From Proteromonas lacertae (lineage: Eukaryota > Sar > Bigyra > Opalinata > Proteromonadidae): a DNA stretch of 64,000 nt. Below, in pieces: positions 36,010-50,670 of the stretch. The position numbers and the translations under genes were made by a program. The stretch lies in the NCBI GenBank assembly GCA_002245135.1, contig NGBS01000323.1, forward strand, positions 1 to 64,000, written 5' to 3'. Under the pieces are notes generated by a model. The model made no database searches and had not been told where the DNA came from. It saw nothing but the letters and a program-made list of their open reading frames with translations. Numbering within the stretch: position 1 is the stretch's first letter; each line of letters opens with the position of its first letter.

Positions 36010-39000
36010 ATGAAATTGGTATTGGTATTGTTAGCTTTGATAAGTATAGAATATATTCTACACTATAATAGGTACGATATCTGGCGAATGTGAACTTAAC
36101 AGTGGTATAATTGAATTATCAACCCAGGAAAACTCACGTTTTCCTATATTTCCACATGAAAATGACATTTCCTCATGTGTAATAAATCCAAGATTACCTG
36201 ATGGTTTATCTCTCTCACCAAACTGTGTAATAACAGGTAGATCAACTCGAAGTTTAGAGAAACGAGAATTTGAAGTGAAATATGTCTATAATGGATATTC
36301 ATTTAAAGATAATGTGAATATTGTAGTTTATGGAATATTGAATAGTTGTAGTTATGGAGTAAATGATGATGGAATAATAATTTCAGGTGGTAGTGCATTT
36401 ACAATCGCTCCTCCTCAGTGTAACTCTCCAATAAAGATATGTAGTTGTGATGGTTTACCTGCTGGAGTGAAAATCTCTGAAAATGGAAGAATCTATACTG
36501 AAAGACCAACATCAGTCAGTGATAAAGCTACATACAACATAAAGTGTAGTAATGGAATAAATGAAGTGACTATTCCCTTAAAACTGAGTATAGATGTTTC
36601 AAAAACAACAACAAAGCCACTTCAATACTTTCATTATCCAACCAATGAATATAACTTCTTTCTCAATCGAGCTGGTTCAATAATCCCTAGTTATTTAGGT
36701 AATATAAAATCAGGAGGTTGTTCAATAAACCCAACTTCATTAGGTACTGGATTATCATTTATTGCTGATACATGTGAAATTAAAGGAACATATACTTCAG
36801 GTGGTTCAAATAAAAACTTTACAGTAACTGCCATATCTACTGATGATCTAAGTAAAAGTGTATTTACAATAGAAATAAGGTATATAAGTGATAGTCATGG
36901 AAATTATCAATTTGGTTGGTTAATCAAATTTTATCGATTTAAAAATGCAAAATGTGATACTAGATATTCTAGTCAAACAGGTGAAAAAGAATTAATATAT
37001 GTAGGAGTAAGGGAGTATATAAATTACACTAAAGGTAGTAGTCTATGGCCAGAATATGGTTGGCATTTAGAACAACAATCATCCTTAAGTTCAACTGGTA
37101 TATTACATGGTAATCAACAAAGAATATTTTGTGGATACAGTGGTTCTACGCAAGTTTATTATGGTACAACAAGTAATTGGGAAAGACCTGAAAATACTGA
37201 TAATAATTTAGCGGACTGTAAATATCCTACTCAAACATTAATTGGTTATTTTACTAGCCGAGTTGAAATGCATCAACATAGAGGAGTAGGTTTAGATAAT
37301 CAATTTAGATTTGATATTCAAGTTGGTAAGCCAAGTGGAGAAGGTACTGCAGGAACAGGTGAATTTATTGGTCCTTCTGTAGTTGCTCATTTATATTTAG
37401 GATTTTTTGAATATTCGTTAATGAAAGCAATATATCCAGCTCATACTAAAATTCCTATTAATAAACCAGTATTACAAGCTTGGATTAGTGCTCGAACAGT
37501 TGATAGTTATGAAATAGAAGGTGATTTACCACTTGGATTGAAATTTGATCCAACAACAGGATATATAAGTGGTTATGTAGATGAAATAATGAAATCTCGA
37601 AATTATACAATAACTTTAAGAGGAAGAGATACAAGTGAAAAAGGAAATAATGCTGCATTTGTATATACATGTGAAATTGAAATGTCAATAGAAGAATATA
37701 AAAGTCTAGAAAGTGAAATTGAATGTGATTCAAATAAGATAATTGGTTTTACAGGTGAAACCATAACTCCAATCAGATGTTCAAGTAAAAATTCAATTGA
37801 AATGTTATATCATTCAACTGATTTACCCTTAGGATTAAGTCTAAATGAAGATGATGGTGAAATAAGTGGAACTCCATTAGAAGAAGTATTTGGTCATATC
37901 TCCACCATCTATGGTTATACAATCAATGGAGTTAGTTCAATAGAGATTGAATTTACTTTATATGGATGTAAAAAATCATCTGATTTAATTGAATTATCAA
38001 CAGAAACTGAATCAAATAAACCAATAATAATAAGCAAAAAACCTATATCTTCATGTGTAATAAATCCAAGATTACCTGATGGTTTATCTCTCTCACCAAA
38101 CTGTGTAATAACAGGTAGATCAACTCGAAGTTTAGAGAAACGAGAATTTGAAGTGAAATATGTCTATAATGGATATTCATTTAAAGATAATGTGAATATT
38201 GTAGTTTATGGAATATTGAATAGTTGTAGTTATGGAGTAAATGATGATGGAATAATAATTTCAGGTGGTAGTGTATTTACAATCGCTCCTCCTCAGTGTA
38301 ACTCTCCAATAAAGATATGTAGTTGTGATGATTTACCTGCTGGAGTGAAAATATCTGAAAATGGAAGAATCTATACTGAAAGACCAACATCAGTCAGTGA
38401 TAAAGCTACATACAACATAAAGTGTAGTGATGGAATAAATGAAGTGACTATTCCCTTAAAACTGAGTATAGATGTTTCAAAGACTGTAGAAAAACCACTT
38501 CAATACTTTCACTATCCAACCAATGAATATAGTTTCTTTCTCAATCGAGCTGGTTCAATAAAACCAACATTATCTTAGGTAATATCAAAATCTAATGGTT
38601 GTAGTCTATAGCATCATCAAATGATTTGTATAGTGGAGTTAAACTTGATGCTAATACATGTGAAATTAGTGGTATAGCTGCTACATTTCCAGAAGGCATA
38701 TCAAGAATTCATAATGTAACAGTGACTGCCATATCAGCTGATAATCTTAGTAAAAGTGTATTTACAATAGAAATACGATATATTAGTGATAGGTCATGGA
38801 AATTATCAATTTGGTTGGTTAATTCAATTTTATCGATTTAAAAATGCAAATTGTGTTGATAAATATTTAGATCAAACAGGTGAAAAAGAATTAATATATG
38901 TAGGAGTAAGAGAATATATAAACTATACTACTGGAAGTAGTTTATGGCCCGAATATGGTTGGCATTTAGAACAACAATCCTCCTTAAGTTCAATTGGTTT

Positions 39001-42000
39001 TTATCATGATAAACAAAGATCTTATTTTGGATATAGTGGTTCAACAATTGTATATTATGTTGGTAAATATCAAAATGGTAATGATAATCCTGGTAATTGG
39101 GAAAGAAATGGTAATAATGGTTGTAGTATTCCAACATCTGATTTAATTGGTGATTTATATAAAAGAACAGAAATGCATCAACATAGAGGAGTAGGTGAAG
39201 ATAATCAATTTAGATTTGAAATACAAGTAGGAAGTTCATCTGCTATAGCAGGAACAGGTGAATTTATTGGTCCTTCTGTAGTTGCTCATTTATATTTAGG
39301 ATTTTTTGAATATTCGTTAATGAAAGCAATATATCCAGCTCATACTAAAATTCCTATTAATAAACCAGTATTACAAGCTTGGATTAGTGCTCGAACAGTT
39401 GATAGTTATGAAATAGAAGGTGATTTACCACTTGGATTAAAATTTGATCCAACAACAGGATATATAAGTGGTTATGTAGATGAAATAATGAAATCTCGAA
39501 ATTATACAATAACTTTAAGAGGAAGAGATACAAGTGAAAAAGGAAATAATGCTGCATTTGTATATACATGTGAAATTGAAATGTCAATAGAAGAATATAA
39601 AAGTCCAGAAAGTGAAATTGAATGTGATTCAAATAAGATAATTGGTTTTACAGGTGAAACCATAACTCCAATCAGATGTTCAAGTAAAAATTCAATTGAA
39701 ATGTTATATCATTCAACTGATTTACCCTTAGGATTAAGTCTAAATGAAGATGATGGTGAAATAAGTGGAACTCCATTAGAAGAAGTATTTGGTCATATCT
39801 CCACCATCTATGGTTATACAATCAATGGAGTTAGTTCAATAGAGATTGAATTTACTTTATATGGATGTAAAAAATCATCTGATTTAATTGAATTATCAAG
39901 TGGTGATTATTCCAGTTTGTTAATTATGACATGTAAAAATAGAATATCTTCATGCTATATAAATCCTCAACTACCTGATGGATTGTTTTTGTCACAGAAC
40001 TGTTTATTAAGTGGAAAACCAAGTAGAACATTTGATAAAAGAGGATATGAATTAGAGTATGTCTATAATGGATATTCATTTAAAGATAATGTGAATATTG
40101 TAGTTTATGGAATATTGAATAGTTGTAGTTATGGAGTAAATGATGATGGAATAATAATTTCAGGTGGTAGTGCATTTACAATCGCTCCTCCTCAGTGTAA
40201 CTCTCCAATAAAGATATGTAGTTGTGATGGTTTACCTGCTGGAGTGAAAATCTCTGAAAATGGAAGAATCTATACTGAAAGACCAACATCAGTCAGTGAT
40301 AAAGCTACATACAACATAAAGTGTAGTAATGGAATAAATGAAGTGACTATTCCCTTAAAACTGAGTATAGATGTTTCAAAGACTGTAGAAAAACCACTTC
40401 AATACTTTCACTATCCAACCAATGATTTTCCATTTTTTCGTAGGCAGATTAGAATCAATAGTTCCTAGTTATCTAGGTAATATAAAATCAGGAGGTTGTT
40501 CAATAAACCCAACTTCATTAGGTACTGGATTATCATTTATTGCTGATACATGTGAAATTAAAGGAACATATACTTCAGGTGGTTCAAATAAAAACTTTAC
40601 AGTAACTGCCATATCAGCTGATGATCTAAGTAAAAGTGTATTTACAATAGAAATAAGGATATATAAGTGATAGTCATGGAAATTATCAATATGGTTGGTT
40701 AATCAAATTTTATCGATTCAAAACTGCTAGTTGTACTGTATCATATTCTAGTCAAACAGGTGAAAAAGAATTAATATATGTAGGAGTAAGAGAATATATA
40801 AACTATACTACTGGAAGTAGTTTATGGCCCGAATATGGTTGGCATTTAGAACAACAATCCTCCTTAAGTTCAATTGGTTTTTATCATGATAAACAAAGAT
40901 CTTATTTTGGATATAGTGGTTCAACAATTGTATATTATGTTGGTAAATATCAAAATGGTAATGATAATCCTGGTAATTGGGAAAGAAATGGTAATAATGG
41001 TTGTAGTATTCCAACATCTGATTTAATTGGTGATTTATATAAAAGAACAGAAATGCATCAACATAGAGGAGTAGGTGAAGATAATCAATTTAGATTTGAA
41101 ATACAAGTAGGAAGTTCATCTGCTATAGCAGGAACAGGTGAATTTATTGGTCCTTCTGTAGTTGCTCATTTATATTTAGGATTTTTTGAATATTCGTTAA
41201 TGAAAGCAATATATCCAGCTCATACTAAAATTCCTATTAATAAACCAGTATTACAAGCTTGGATTAGTGCTCGAACAGTTGATAGTTATGAAATAGAAGG
41301 TGATTTACCACTTGGATTAAAATTTGATCCAACAACAGGATATATAAGTGGTTATGTAGATGAAATAATGAAATCTCGAAATTATACAATAACTTTAAGA
41401 GGAAGAGATACAAGTGAAAAAGGAAATAATGCTGCATTTGTATATACATGTGAAATTGAAATGTCAATAGAAGAATATAAAAGTCCAGAAAGTGAAATTG
41501 AATGTGATTCAAATAAGATAATTGGTTTTACAGGTGAAACCATAACTCCAATCAGATGTTCAAGTAAAAATTCAATTGAAATGTTATATCATTCAACTGA
41601 TTTACCCTTAGGATTAAGTCTAAATGAAGATGATGGTGAAATAAGTGGAACTCCATTAGAAGAAGTATTTGGTCATATCTCCACCATCTATGGTTATACA
41701 ATCAATGGAGTTAGTTCAATAGAGATTGAATTTGTTATTGAAAGGTCTTGTCATTATTATGCATTTTATTTTAGTTACATTCTTGAAAGTGAAGGTACAG
41801 AATTTATTGTTAAACAAGATGATGATATATTATTTAATAGTAGTAATAATGGAGTAATAATAAAAGAAAATGTGAATATAATATGTGCAAAATGTGAAAC
41901 AGATTTGAAATTAATCATTCATAGTGATGCATTAATAGGAGGAAAGTTTATACTTCGTCGTAATAATGATTTGGTATTATATTCAGGAAAAGTTGAAGAT

Positions 42001-45000
42001 ATAATAGATAATAGAGAAATAGAAATAACATTTCCTAAAGAAGATCAGATTCCAATTCTTAATTATCCAGTTATGACTGATTTAATAGTTGGATTTGAGT
42101 ATTATATTGGTCCAACAGTGACAAATGGTGGATTTGTATTTGATGTTGATAAGAATTGTGAAGAAATTGAATTTGATCGAGAAACTGGTGCATTTTATGG
42201 ATTAATTGAATCTGTATTTGATGAAACATTTATAGTAACAGCAACTAATTATAATGGAAAAAGTACATCCACTTCAGTTACAATAACTTCATCAAAATGT
42301 GAAAATGACAAACAATTGTTCAAATTACATGTAGTAATTGGTCAAGCTGATAATAGACAAGCATCAATTAATATTAAGAAGAGATCTGATGATCTTACAC
42401 TATTTAAATTCGACAATATAAAAACAGAGACATTTGATAAAAGATTTTGTCAATTACAAGGTGAATATACAGCATTATATTCATTTACATCTTCATCATC
42501 AAGTATGGAAATAGTATTAGAAGATATAGATGTAACAACAAAATTACTTCCAGGAAGTGATTATGGTCAAGATTTCTTTGTTTATCGAATATACAGTGGT
42601 ATTGGTAATTGGTATTATACTTCCACATATCAATCTGATTGGATTACTACAACTGTCTTTGATTCATGGACAGCCAAACCAATGGGTGAATTTGAAGAAG
42701 TAAATGAAATAGTGAGATATTATAAATATCCATTTACAGTTCCAAATACTTATTTAAGTACAGCAATAGTATTGTCATTGACATATGCAGGAGGTATAGC
42801 TGTTTATATAAATGAACATTTTCGTTTATATTAATAATTTACCTGATGGTTATACACATGATACTCCAAGTAGTTCAGATACAACGCATACTATTCAAGT
42901 ACCAATAGTTACTGCTTACTTCAAAAGAGATGGAAGTGAAAATTATATTTCAATAGAAAGTCATTTCCAATCTTTAATGAGTGAAAAAGAAAAATTGATA
43001 GTTAATATTCAATATATGGGAATAAATCAATGTATGAATGCTCCAGGTGTAAATGATGTTACTATAACTGCATTTGCTAAAGAAGGTGAAACAGTATCAG
43101 ATGATAACCTTCGAGAAGTAGTTTTACCTGATACTTATAAAAATGAAATATATAGTGTTAATGGTGGTTTTAATTATAATTATGGTAGTTATCCTGCTTA
43201 TGAAAATGCTTGGTATAAATATAAATATAATTATCCAATAATGATTTCAAAATATAATTTTGTATCAACTGGTGAAGCAGATAATTTAATTCGATTTGCT
43301 ATAAGTTGGGATGTATTAGGATCAAATGATGATAAAACATGGAAAGTATTACACTCAGTGAGAAGAAGTGCTCAACCAACATTAGATGAAAATAGGCCAT
43401 ATTATATACCAAATTTAGAAGATCAATATAAATATTATATGTTCAATATAACAGCTAGAGGTGATGATAATGAAGTATTAGCAGATCAATTAAGAACAGG
43501 AGGTATAATACCATCAATATGTAATTATCCACAAACATGTGATGATATTCCAATGGGAAGTGAAAGTTATTTCATGTGTCCAGAAGGTCAAGAATCAAAT
43601 CGTAAAACCGCTACTTCTGAACCAATAAGAATAGTAAGAGAATGTCAGAATGTGAAAGGTGTTGCTACTATTCAACCTGATAATTATGGTGGAAATACTT
43701 GTTCTAAACAGCATATAATATTTGATGCTTCTTCAAATAAAGTAACAGGAATAATAGGAAAAGAAGTTCCAACTTATAGATCCTATTTATTTGTTGATCG
43801 AAATACAACTACAACTATAACATCTGATCCAGAATTACCAGATGGAGTGAAAATAGATCAATTGAGTGGAAGAATCTACGGTATAGCCAATGAAGTTAGA
43901 GAAGAAAAATCATATAAAATTACTGTAACTAATGAAGCTTATCCAGACGGAAGAAAGACAGTATCAAAAACAATTACTTTAAAAATATTAACTCAATATT
44001 GTGATACTGATGATATTTGGCCTAAAACTGAATTTAATCAAACAGCTTCATTAGAATGTGGAGAAGGCTGTGGAGGAAATCGAACCAGAGAATGTGTATT
44101 AACAAATGGAGATGCTGTTTGGAAAGAAGCTGATTATAGTGGATGTGTATATCCCAAATCAGTAGAATATAGTAATTATACAAGTAATTGCTTAGCTTTA
44201 GGAATAATAAAAGCTACAGTTATATCAATGGAAGATAAGAATTTAATATTTGAATTTGTGGATAAATCAGAAATAGTAAAAGAATTAACAATCGATCAAA
44301 CAAATGGAGAAATAAGTGGAACTTTATCATCCAAATATGTAAATACAACGAATGAAATAAAAGTGAAAGTAACAGGAAATTATACAATAATCACTTCATT
44401 CTTCTTAACCATTGATGTAAATCTGATGATTAAATATAAAGCATCTGAATATAAAGGTACAAAAGATTTATATTTTGAAAGTGATGAAGCTGAAATATCA
44501 TCTTGTGATCCTCATTTATCAATAGGACATGATCCTACTTCATTAGGATTATCATTTAATTCAACAAATGGTAAAATATCTGGAATTCCAACCAGATATT
44601 TCGAAGAATCATTTACAATAACATTATCAAGTGGAGATTTACCTCCGTCATTATTTGTAATGAAAATAATAATAGAAGAATTTGAATATGATATTCATGA
44701 TGAAATACATAAAAGTGATAAAATATCAATATCTCCAAAAGGTATAGCTGTTAATTCAAAATTTTCATTTAAAGAAGAAAGTATGAAAACATTATTGAAT
44801 GGTATAAGTATTTATTTGGATGAAAATGATGGAAGATTATACACAAAAGAGAATGAGAAAATTAGTGATGTATTAAATGAAACAAGTATAACAATAGTTC
44901 AATCATTAGATGGAAAATCAATCGAAACAACATTCAGTTTAACAATATTAAGATATACATTCAATTATTTAGATGTAAAAGAAATATATCATAAAGGTGA

Positions 45001-48000
45001 TTCATTTAGTATAAAACCAGATGTTAAATCAGGAGAAAAAATAGAATTTGAATTAATGGATAAAACAGAAGAAGAAGAATTACGTAAATTAGGAATAGAA
45101 TTAGATTCTACAACAGGTGTAATATCAAGTGATGAAATATTAGGTATAGTAGAGAATCATATATTGACAATAAATGTAAAACAAGTATATTCCGAAAGTG
45201 GAAAAGAAGTTGAAGGAACATTAATTCTCAACTTATATAATCCAGCACCACTAGATTTTAAATATAAAATGACAGATATGTATTTTATTAATGATAAAAT
45301 CGATATAATGCCAACTCCAGCAGGTGATGGATCAATATTTTCAATTGAACCTAATTCAATAATAACTGATTTGAAAAATATAGGAATATCATTCAATGAC
45401 ACAAATGGAGAAATAAAGAGTGAAATAATTACTGGATTATTTGAAAAAACATTTAAAATCATCCAAAGTAATGGATATAAACCCGAGAATAAAGAATATA
45501 CAATGTCTCTATTAGTTACATATCGTGCTCCATCTGAATTAGAATATACAGATAGTGATTATATATTAGCAGTAGGAATAGAAACAACAATAAAACCATC
45601 AAAATATGATGATAATGTATTTGCAAAATTCTCTTATCAATCATCAATAAAACTAGAAGATTACAATTTAACATTGAATAGTGATAATGGTATAATAAGT
45701 GGAATTCCAAGTAAAGATTTACCAGTTTCAACTGATGTTACGATAATATTGAAGAATCGAGCTGGAAGTATATCATATGTATTGAAATTGATGATTGAAA
45801 AAGAGCCTGATTATTCATTCTATGAATTAGTAACATCTGATTTAGAAAGAATAATATTGAATAGATCTTATGTAGTGGATATGAGATATTGGACAATTCC
45901 AAGTGATGCAATGAAATGGGTTAGTATGGAAGGTAAAAATGAAGAAACAAGTATAATAATCGAAACTAGAAATGATAATGAAATGAGATTATTTAATGAA
46001 TTGAATAGATAAAACATTAAAGCATATTAGATTTATAATAAAACCAAAAGGAGATGAAAGTGGAATGAAAGATATGAAGATAACTACAAATTCATTAATC
46101 GAATCAATAAATGAATGTTATTTATATGATGTAGAAATGATAATAAAGAACAAATTAATATTAGAAACAAATGAATGGCAAATGGTTTATTATTCAATTC
46201 AATAACAAATTCAATCTTATTACATGTAGGAATAATGAGTGAAAAATCTTTGATTATCAATACCAATTCAGAGATATTTGGTTTAATAAGTGGTATATTA
46301 AAAAATAATGGTAGTGATAAAGTAGTAAATGGTATATTTGTAAAATTAAACCAATATTCATTAGAAATGAAAAATAACAATGATGGTGTTAAAAGTGGAT
46401 TATTATTTGGTGAAGTCAGTAATATACAATTATCTTATAGTTTTATTGATATAAATGACATAAATATGAATATTAAAAAAGGAATTCATAGTTTAATGAT
46501 TGGTGATAGTGTAGATAATGGATTTGAAATATCTAGAAGTTTTGTGATAGTAAGAAAGTCATTGAATATAAAAGATTATCTAACTGCAGTATTTGGTATT
46601 TATAATGGAAATAAGAATATAAAAATTACTGAATGTTTTAATGATATTAGAATAGGTGAAATAAAAGATTCATCAACAGAATTGAAAATGAATATAAATG
46701 GAAAAGAAATGATGAATAGTTATAGTTATATTCAAATAACTAAGAATATTCCAACTAATGTAAAATTGTATTTAATATCAGAAGATGTAGTTTCTTCAAT
46801 CACAAATACATTTATATCAATAAGTAAATTAAAAGATATAACAATTGGCAATGATATTATTATAACAGTATCAACTGATGGTAACAGTAAAACACAAAAT
46901 GCATATTTAGAAAAATCAGATGGTATTACAATAACTGGTGATGATAAAATAAAAGAATTTAATAAAGAAATAAAAGATCATTTATATAAATATATGAATG
47001 AATTTTATATTGGTAAAGATCAATCCAAATTGTATTATTCAGAACTACCTCGATATGAGAATAATAAAATAATAGATGAATATAAAGTATTTGAAAACGC
47101 TGATATAATATTTGATACAAATTCAAATCCCAAATATTTCAAATCTAATGATGTATTCTATTTAACAGATATTCCGTTATCCAAATTGTACAAAGATATT
47201 ATACCTTCTAAATGTTATAATTTACACTTATTATCAAAAGAAAATACAAATGAAATATCGATTGAATCTTCATCCAATTGTTTAACTTTTGTTGATAATA
47301 AAGATATTAAAGATATTAAATTAGAAATTAAAACATTGAAATCTTTAACAATAGAAATAACAAATTCAGATGATTGTTTAACTCATATGTATAATCATTT
47401 CGAATTAAATATAAAATCAAATAATAAAAAACAAACAATCCCAATCAACATAATTGACAGTAAAAAACCTCCAATAATAAGAACAGAACCAGAAATAGTT
47501 TTAGAAAAATCAATATTCTATTTAGTATTTGATGATATAACATGTAATGTAACTGATTTTAAAGATTATTCTGAAATAATGAATTATAATAATGTTTATA
47601 TTAATAATGAAATAGATAATACATACAGTAAAGTAGAAATATCAATATCTAAAATATCAACAATAGATAAATATTATAATAAAAGCGAAGGAATATGTGT
47701 GACATATTATTTTAATGGATATGTTCAACCTAGTGAGAATAATTGTTTTAATTTCACAACAACAATAGAACATATATTCCAACCAACACTTCCTCCACCT
47801 CCATTAATATCAACAGATTTACCATATTTTCATATTAGTATAATAGAGAAAATAAAAGAAATAGTTAATGACGTAATAACAACTGTCCAAACAGTGAGTG
47901 AAGAAGCTAAAGAATTGAATTTCAAACCATCGATAAAGAATCATATACAGATTCATAATACTGAAGTAAAGACAAAACAAAATAATATATTTACACATCC

Positions 48001-50555
48001 ATATGCAACTAAAGAATCAACTTTAGAATTTACCTCACAGTTTAGTGCTGTTGTAAAAGAAGAAGAGAATGTTACATTATCTTTTACAAAATCTCATTCC
48101 ATAAAAATGGAAGAATTTGATAAAACAACTTTAAAAATAAAGAATGGTACAAAACTGGAATTTAATAATAACAAACTATATTTACAATTTTCATCATCTG
48201 ATAAAAGAAGAAGATCATTAGAAGAGGGAAATAATAAAAAAGAACAATCAATGAGAATGTTTGGTGATGTTGATAGTGTAGTACTTGTAAACGCAGAGAT
48301 AAATCTTTATACAAAAGATCCATCCAATGAAATAGTTATAAAACAATGTGGTTTATTTTCATCATTAACCAATTCAATAGTGCAAGATATAACTATAAGA
48401 ATAGCAAGTAATATAAGATTTGAATGTGATGGTGATAGTTATAATGGTTTATTTGCCTTAACAGCTTATGGTTCTACATTTATTAATGTGAAAGTAGAGT
48501 TTGCTAATGAAGGTATGAGAACAATAGCAATTCAAAATAACAATGAACATGTATTTGGATTGATAGTTGGATTAGGGTATGGTGTTCAAATATATAACAG
48601 CTATATATTTGGTGATATTATGACAGTGATAAATAATGGAGAATCAAACAAAGATAAGAGTAGTAGTATATTTGGTGGTATGGTAGGATTATGTGTGGTT
48701 TATTGCAACATTGTTAATTCATTTTTACAGGTGAATAATATTCTATTATATCAAAGTATGATATATGGTGGTTTGATAGGATCAATGTATAAAGAAAGTC
48801 AGTCACAAGTTATTAATTCATTTGTGTTTATTGAAGATGGTTTAAGAATTGGAGTAGATAAAAATCAAAAAGAGTTGGTATATGGTGGCTTTATTGGTGA
48901 TATAAATGAAAAATGTAAAGAAGTGAAGATAGATAATAGTTGGATAATATTTATAACGATGGGAATAGAAATCAATACAACAACTACTCATTTTGGTGGA
49001 ATGATAGGAAGAATAGGAGAAATTGAAAAAGAAATGCAATTAGTATTACAAATTCCTCAATGCAAATGCCAATTGGTCATAATACGTTTGTATTTAGAGG
49101 TAAAGATGGTAAGATATAGTTGATAAACCAAATATTGGTTTTATATTGGGATGTAAATTAGATGAAGACAATATAATATATATTGATCATACAATGGCTT
49201 ATGTAGAATCATGTAATCCAAAATTCAACTGTATTTCACCTCAAATGTATTATGCACCACCTGGAAAATATCCAAGTACTTCTAGAAGAATGTTAAGACC
49301 AACAGAAAATAATTATTGTAGTGGATCAGGAGCTTTAACAAATGGTCCATTTTCAAGTTTAGCTGCTCAAGGGAATGATTTCTGTAATTCATTAGGTAAA
49401 ACAACTTGTGAAGGATATAATGGAATATGTTATGATGCTTCATCTTACAGTCCATGTTCATTATCAAACAATGATAATTCGTTAATATTATTCAAAGATC
49501 CAATATATATTTCATCTAGTAAGTTAGTATGTGCAAATAATTGTTCATCAAATGGAGTATGTGTATATGGAGAATGTCGATGTTTTCCAGGTTTTACTTC
49601 ATTTAATTGTAAATATCGAAATTGTCCATTTGGAAGTCCAATTTCTAATCCATCAAATGAATATGATAAAGATAATCGATTATATTATGAATGTTCAAAT
49701 CAAGGTAAATGTAATAGAGAGAGTGGGTTATGTAAATGTTATAGTGGATTTGAAGGAAATGCATGTCAAAGAACAAAATGTCCAAATGAATGTTCAAATC
49801 ATGGAATTTGTATGACATTAAGTGAAGCTGAATTAAAGAAAGAAAAAGGAAATATAAATGACAATGATGAAAACAATTATGATATAAATTATATAAAGAA
49901 ATATGAGAAATGGGATAGAGAATCAATTCAAGTATGTGTTTGTGATAAAGAATATCGAGGTGTTGATTGTTCAATTAGAAAATGTCCTTATGGTTATTTA
50001 GCTGATAGTGAATGTGATTCCTTATCTCAAAGTGAAATAACAATTACATATAAACCTAAAACAAGTGCAATTTCAACCAACAATGATAAAGTCTATGTGA
50101 AATATACAGATCCATTTAATCGAGTATGGTTTACTAAGAGTTTTAGCTTCACTTCAAGAAAAGAATGGTTTAATGTATTACAATCTCTTCCACCAGGAAC
50201 ATTATCAATAGATGAAGTAAAAATAGAAAATCCAACTGCTAGTGAAATTGCCGTTTCAATTGCATTTTCAAAACATCAATCAGGAAGACAATATCCATTA
50301 GAAATAATCGGAAGTAAAGAAATGAAAGAAATTCCAGAATTAGGAGATATAAATAATGGATATTATCATTGGATTAATGCATCTTTAGAAGGAATTCTTG
50401 ATACTGTAAATGGTGAATTGAAATATGAAATGGATTATACTCAAAGATCCTCTGAATGTAGTAACAATGGAATATGTGATACAAAGAGTGGAATATGCAA
50501 TTGTTTTGATGGATATAGTGGAGTTGCTTGTTCTGAATTAAATGAATCTTATTAA
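36010..50555 (+). CDS. Giant secreted Ig-like (He_PIG) repeat protein with EGF-like tail (frame broken)
   Basis: Exon 1 (36010-36043) and a 28-nt intron (36044-36071) yield a clear signal peptide, MKLVLVLLALISTISG. Then come three ~1.9-kb repeats of Ig-like modules with the LPDGLSLSPN...ITG and LPLGLKFDPTTGYISG signature. Next are a lectin-like block with two half-motifs at the GGIAVYINEHF/YINNLPDG join, two cysteine blocks (near 43520 and 44010) and more Ig-like modules to about 45,800. A GLUG-like beta-helix region with GGMVG and YGGLIG repeats covers about 46,300-49,000. The end is EGF-type (CSSNGVCVYGECRCFPG, CSNQGKCNRESGLCKC, CSNNGICDTKSGICNC). No C-terminal membrane helix is seen. Frame changes lie near 38575-38612, 38792, 40436, 40659, 42824, 46013, 46190, 49032 and 49120. 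Corrected length is about 4,800 residues. A cell-surface or adhesive role is inference. Confidence 0.75.
36165..38045 (+). repeat. Ig-repeat unit 1 (~1.88 kb)
   Basis: The anchor tatgtctataatggatatt lies at 36281 here and at 38159 in the next unit, a period of 1,878 bp. The unit encodes several Ig-like modules around a WPEYGWHLEQQ block and is open throughout. Confidence 0.85.
38046..39945 (+). repeat. Ig-repeat unit 2 (~1.9 kb)
   Basis: Its first 500 bp match unit 1 nearly exactly, but from about 38,890 to 39,890 it matches unit 3 instead. Between those parts (38,565-38,800) it is divergent and carries several frame changes. This is a mosaic of its neighbours. Confidence 0.85.
39946..41732 (+). 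repeat. Ig-repeat unit 3 (~1.8 kb)
   Basis: The anchor is at 40058, 1,899 bp after that of unit 2. The first ~110 bp differ from units 1 and 2, the middle (40,455-40,670) follows unit 1, and the remainder equals unit 2. Unique sequence resumes at about 41,733. Confidence 0.85.
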
Positions 50556-50670
50556 ATGAATGACATTATTATTATTATTATTATTAATTTCATAAATTCA
50601 TATTATATTTCTTTTTTTTTTTTTACTTTAAAAAACAATATCATAAATAATAAAAACATTAAATTCTCAC

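Noticed and set aside
36880-36895. A 15-nt GTATAT...TAG segment in Ig unit 1 as an ultra-short intron
   Set aside because: Equivalent positions in units 2 and 3 lack the GT donor, and unit 1 is open without splicing.
38574-38615. 33-nt GTAATA...TAG segment as an intron in Ig unit 2
   Set aside because: A TAG stop in the running frame lies immediately before its donor, so splicing does not restore the frame.
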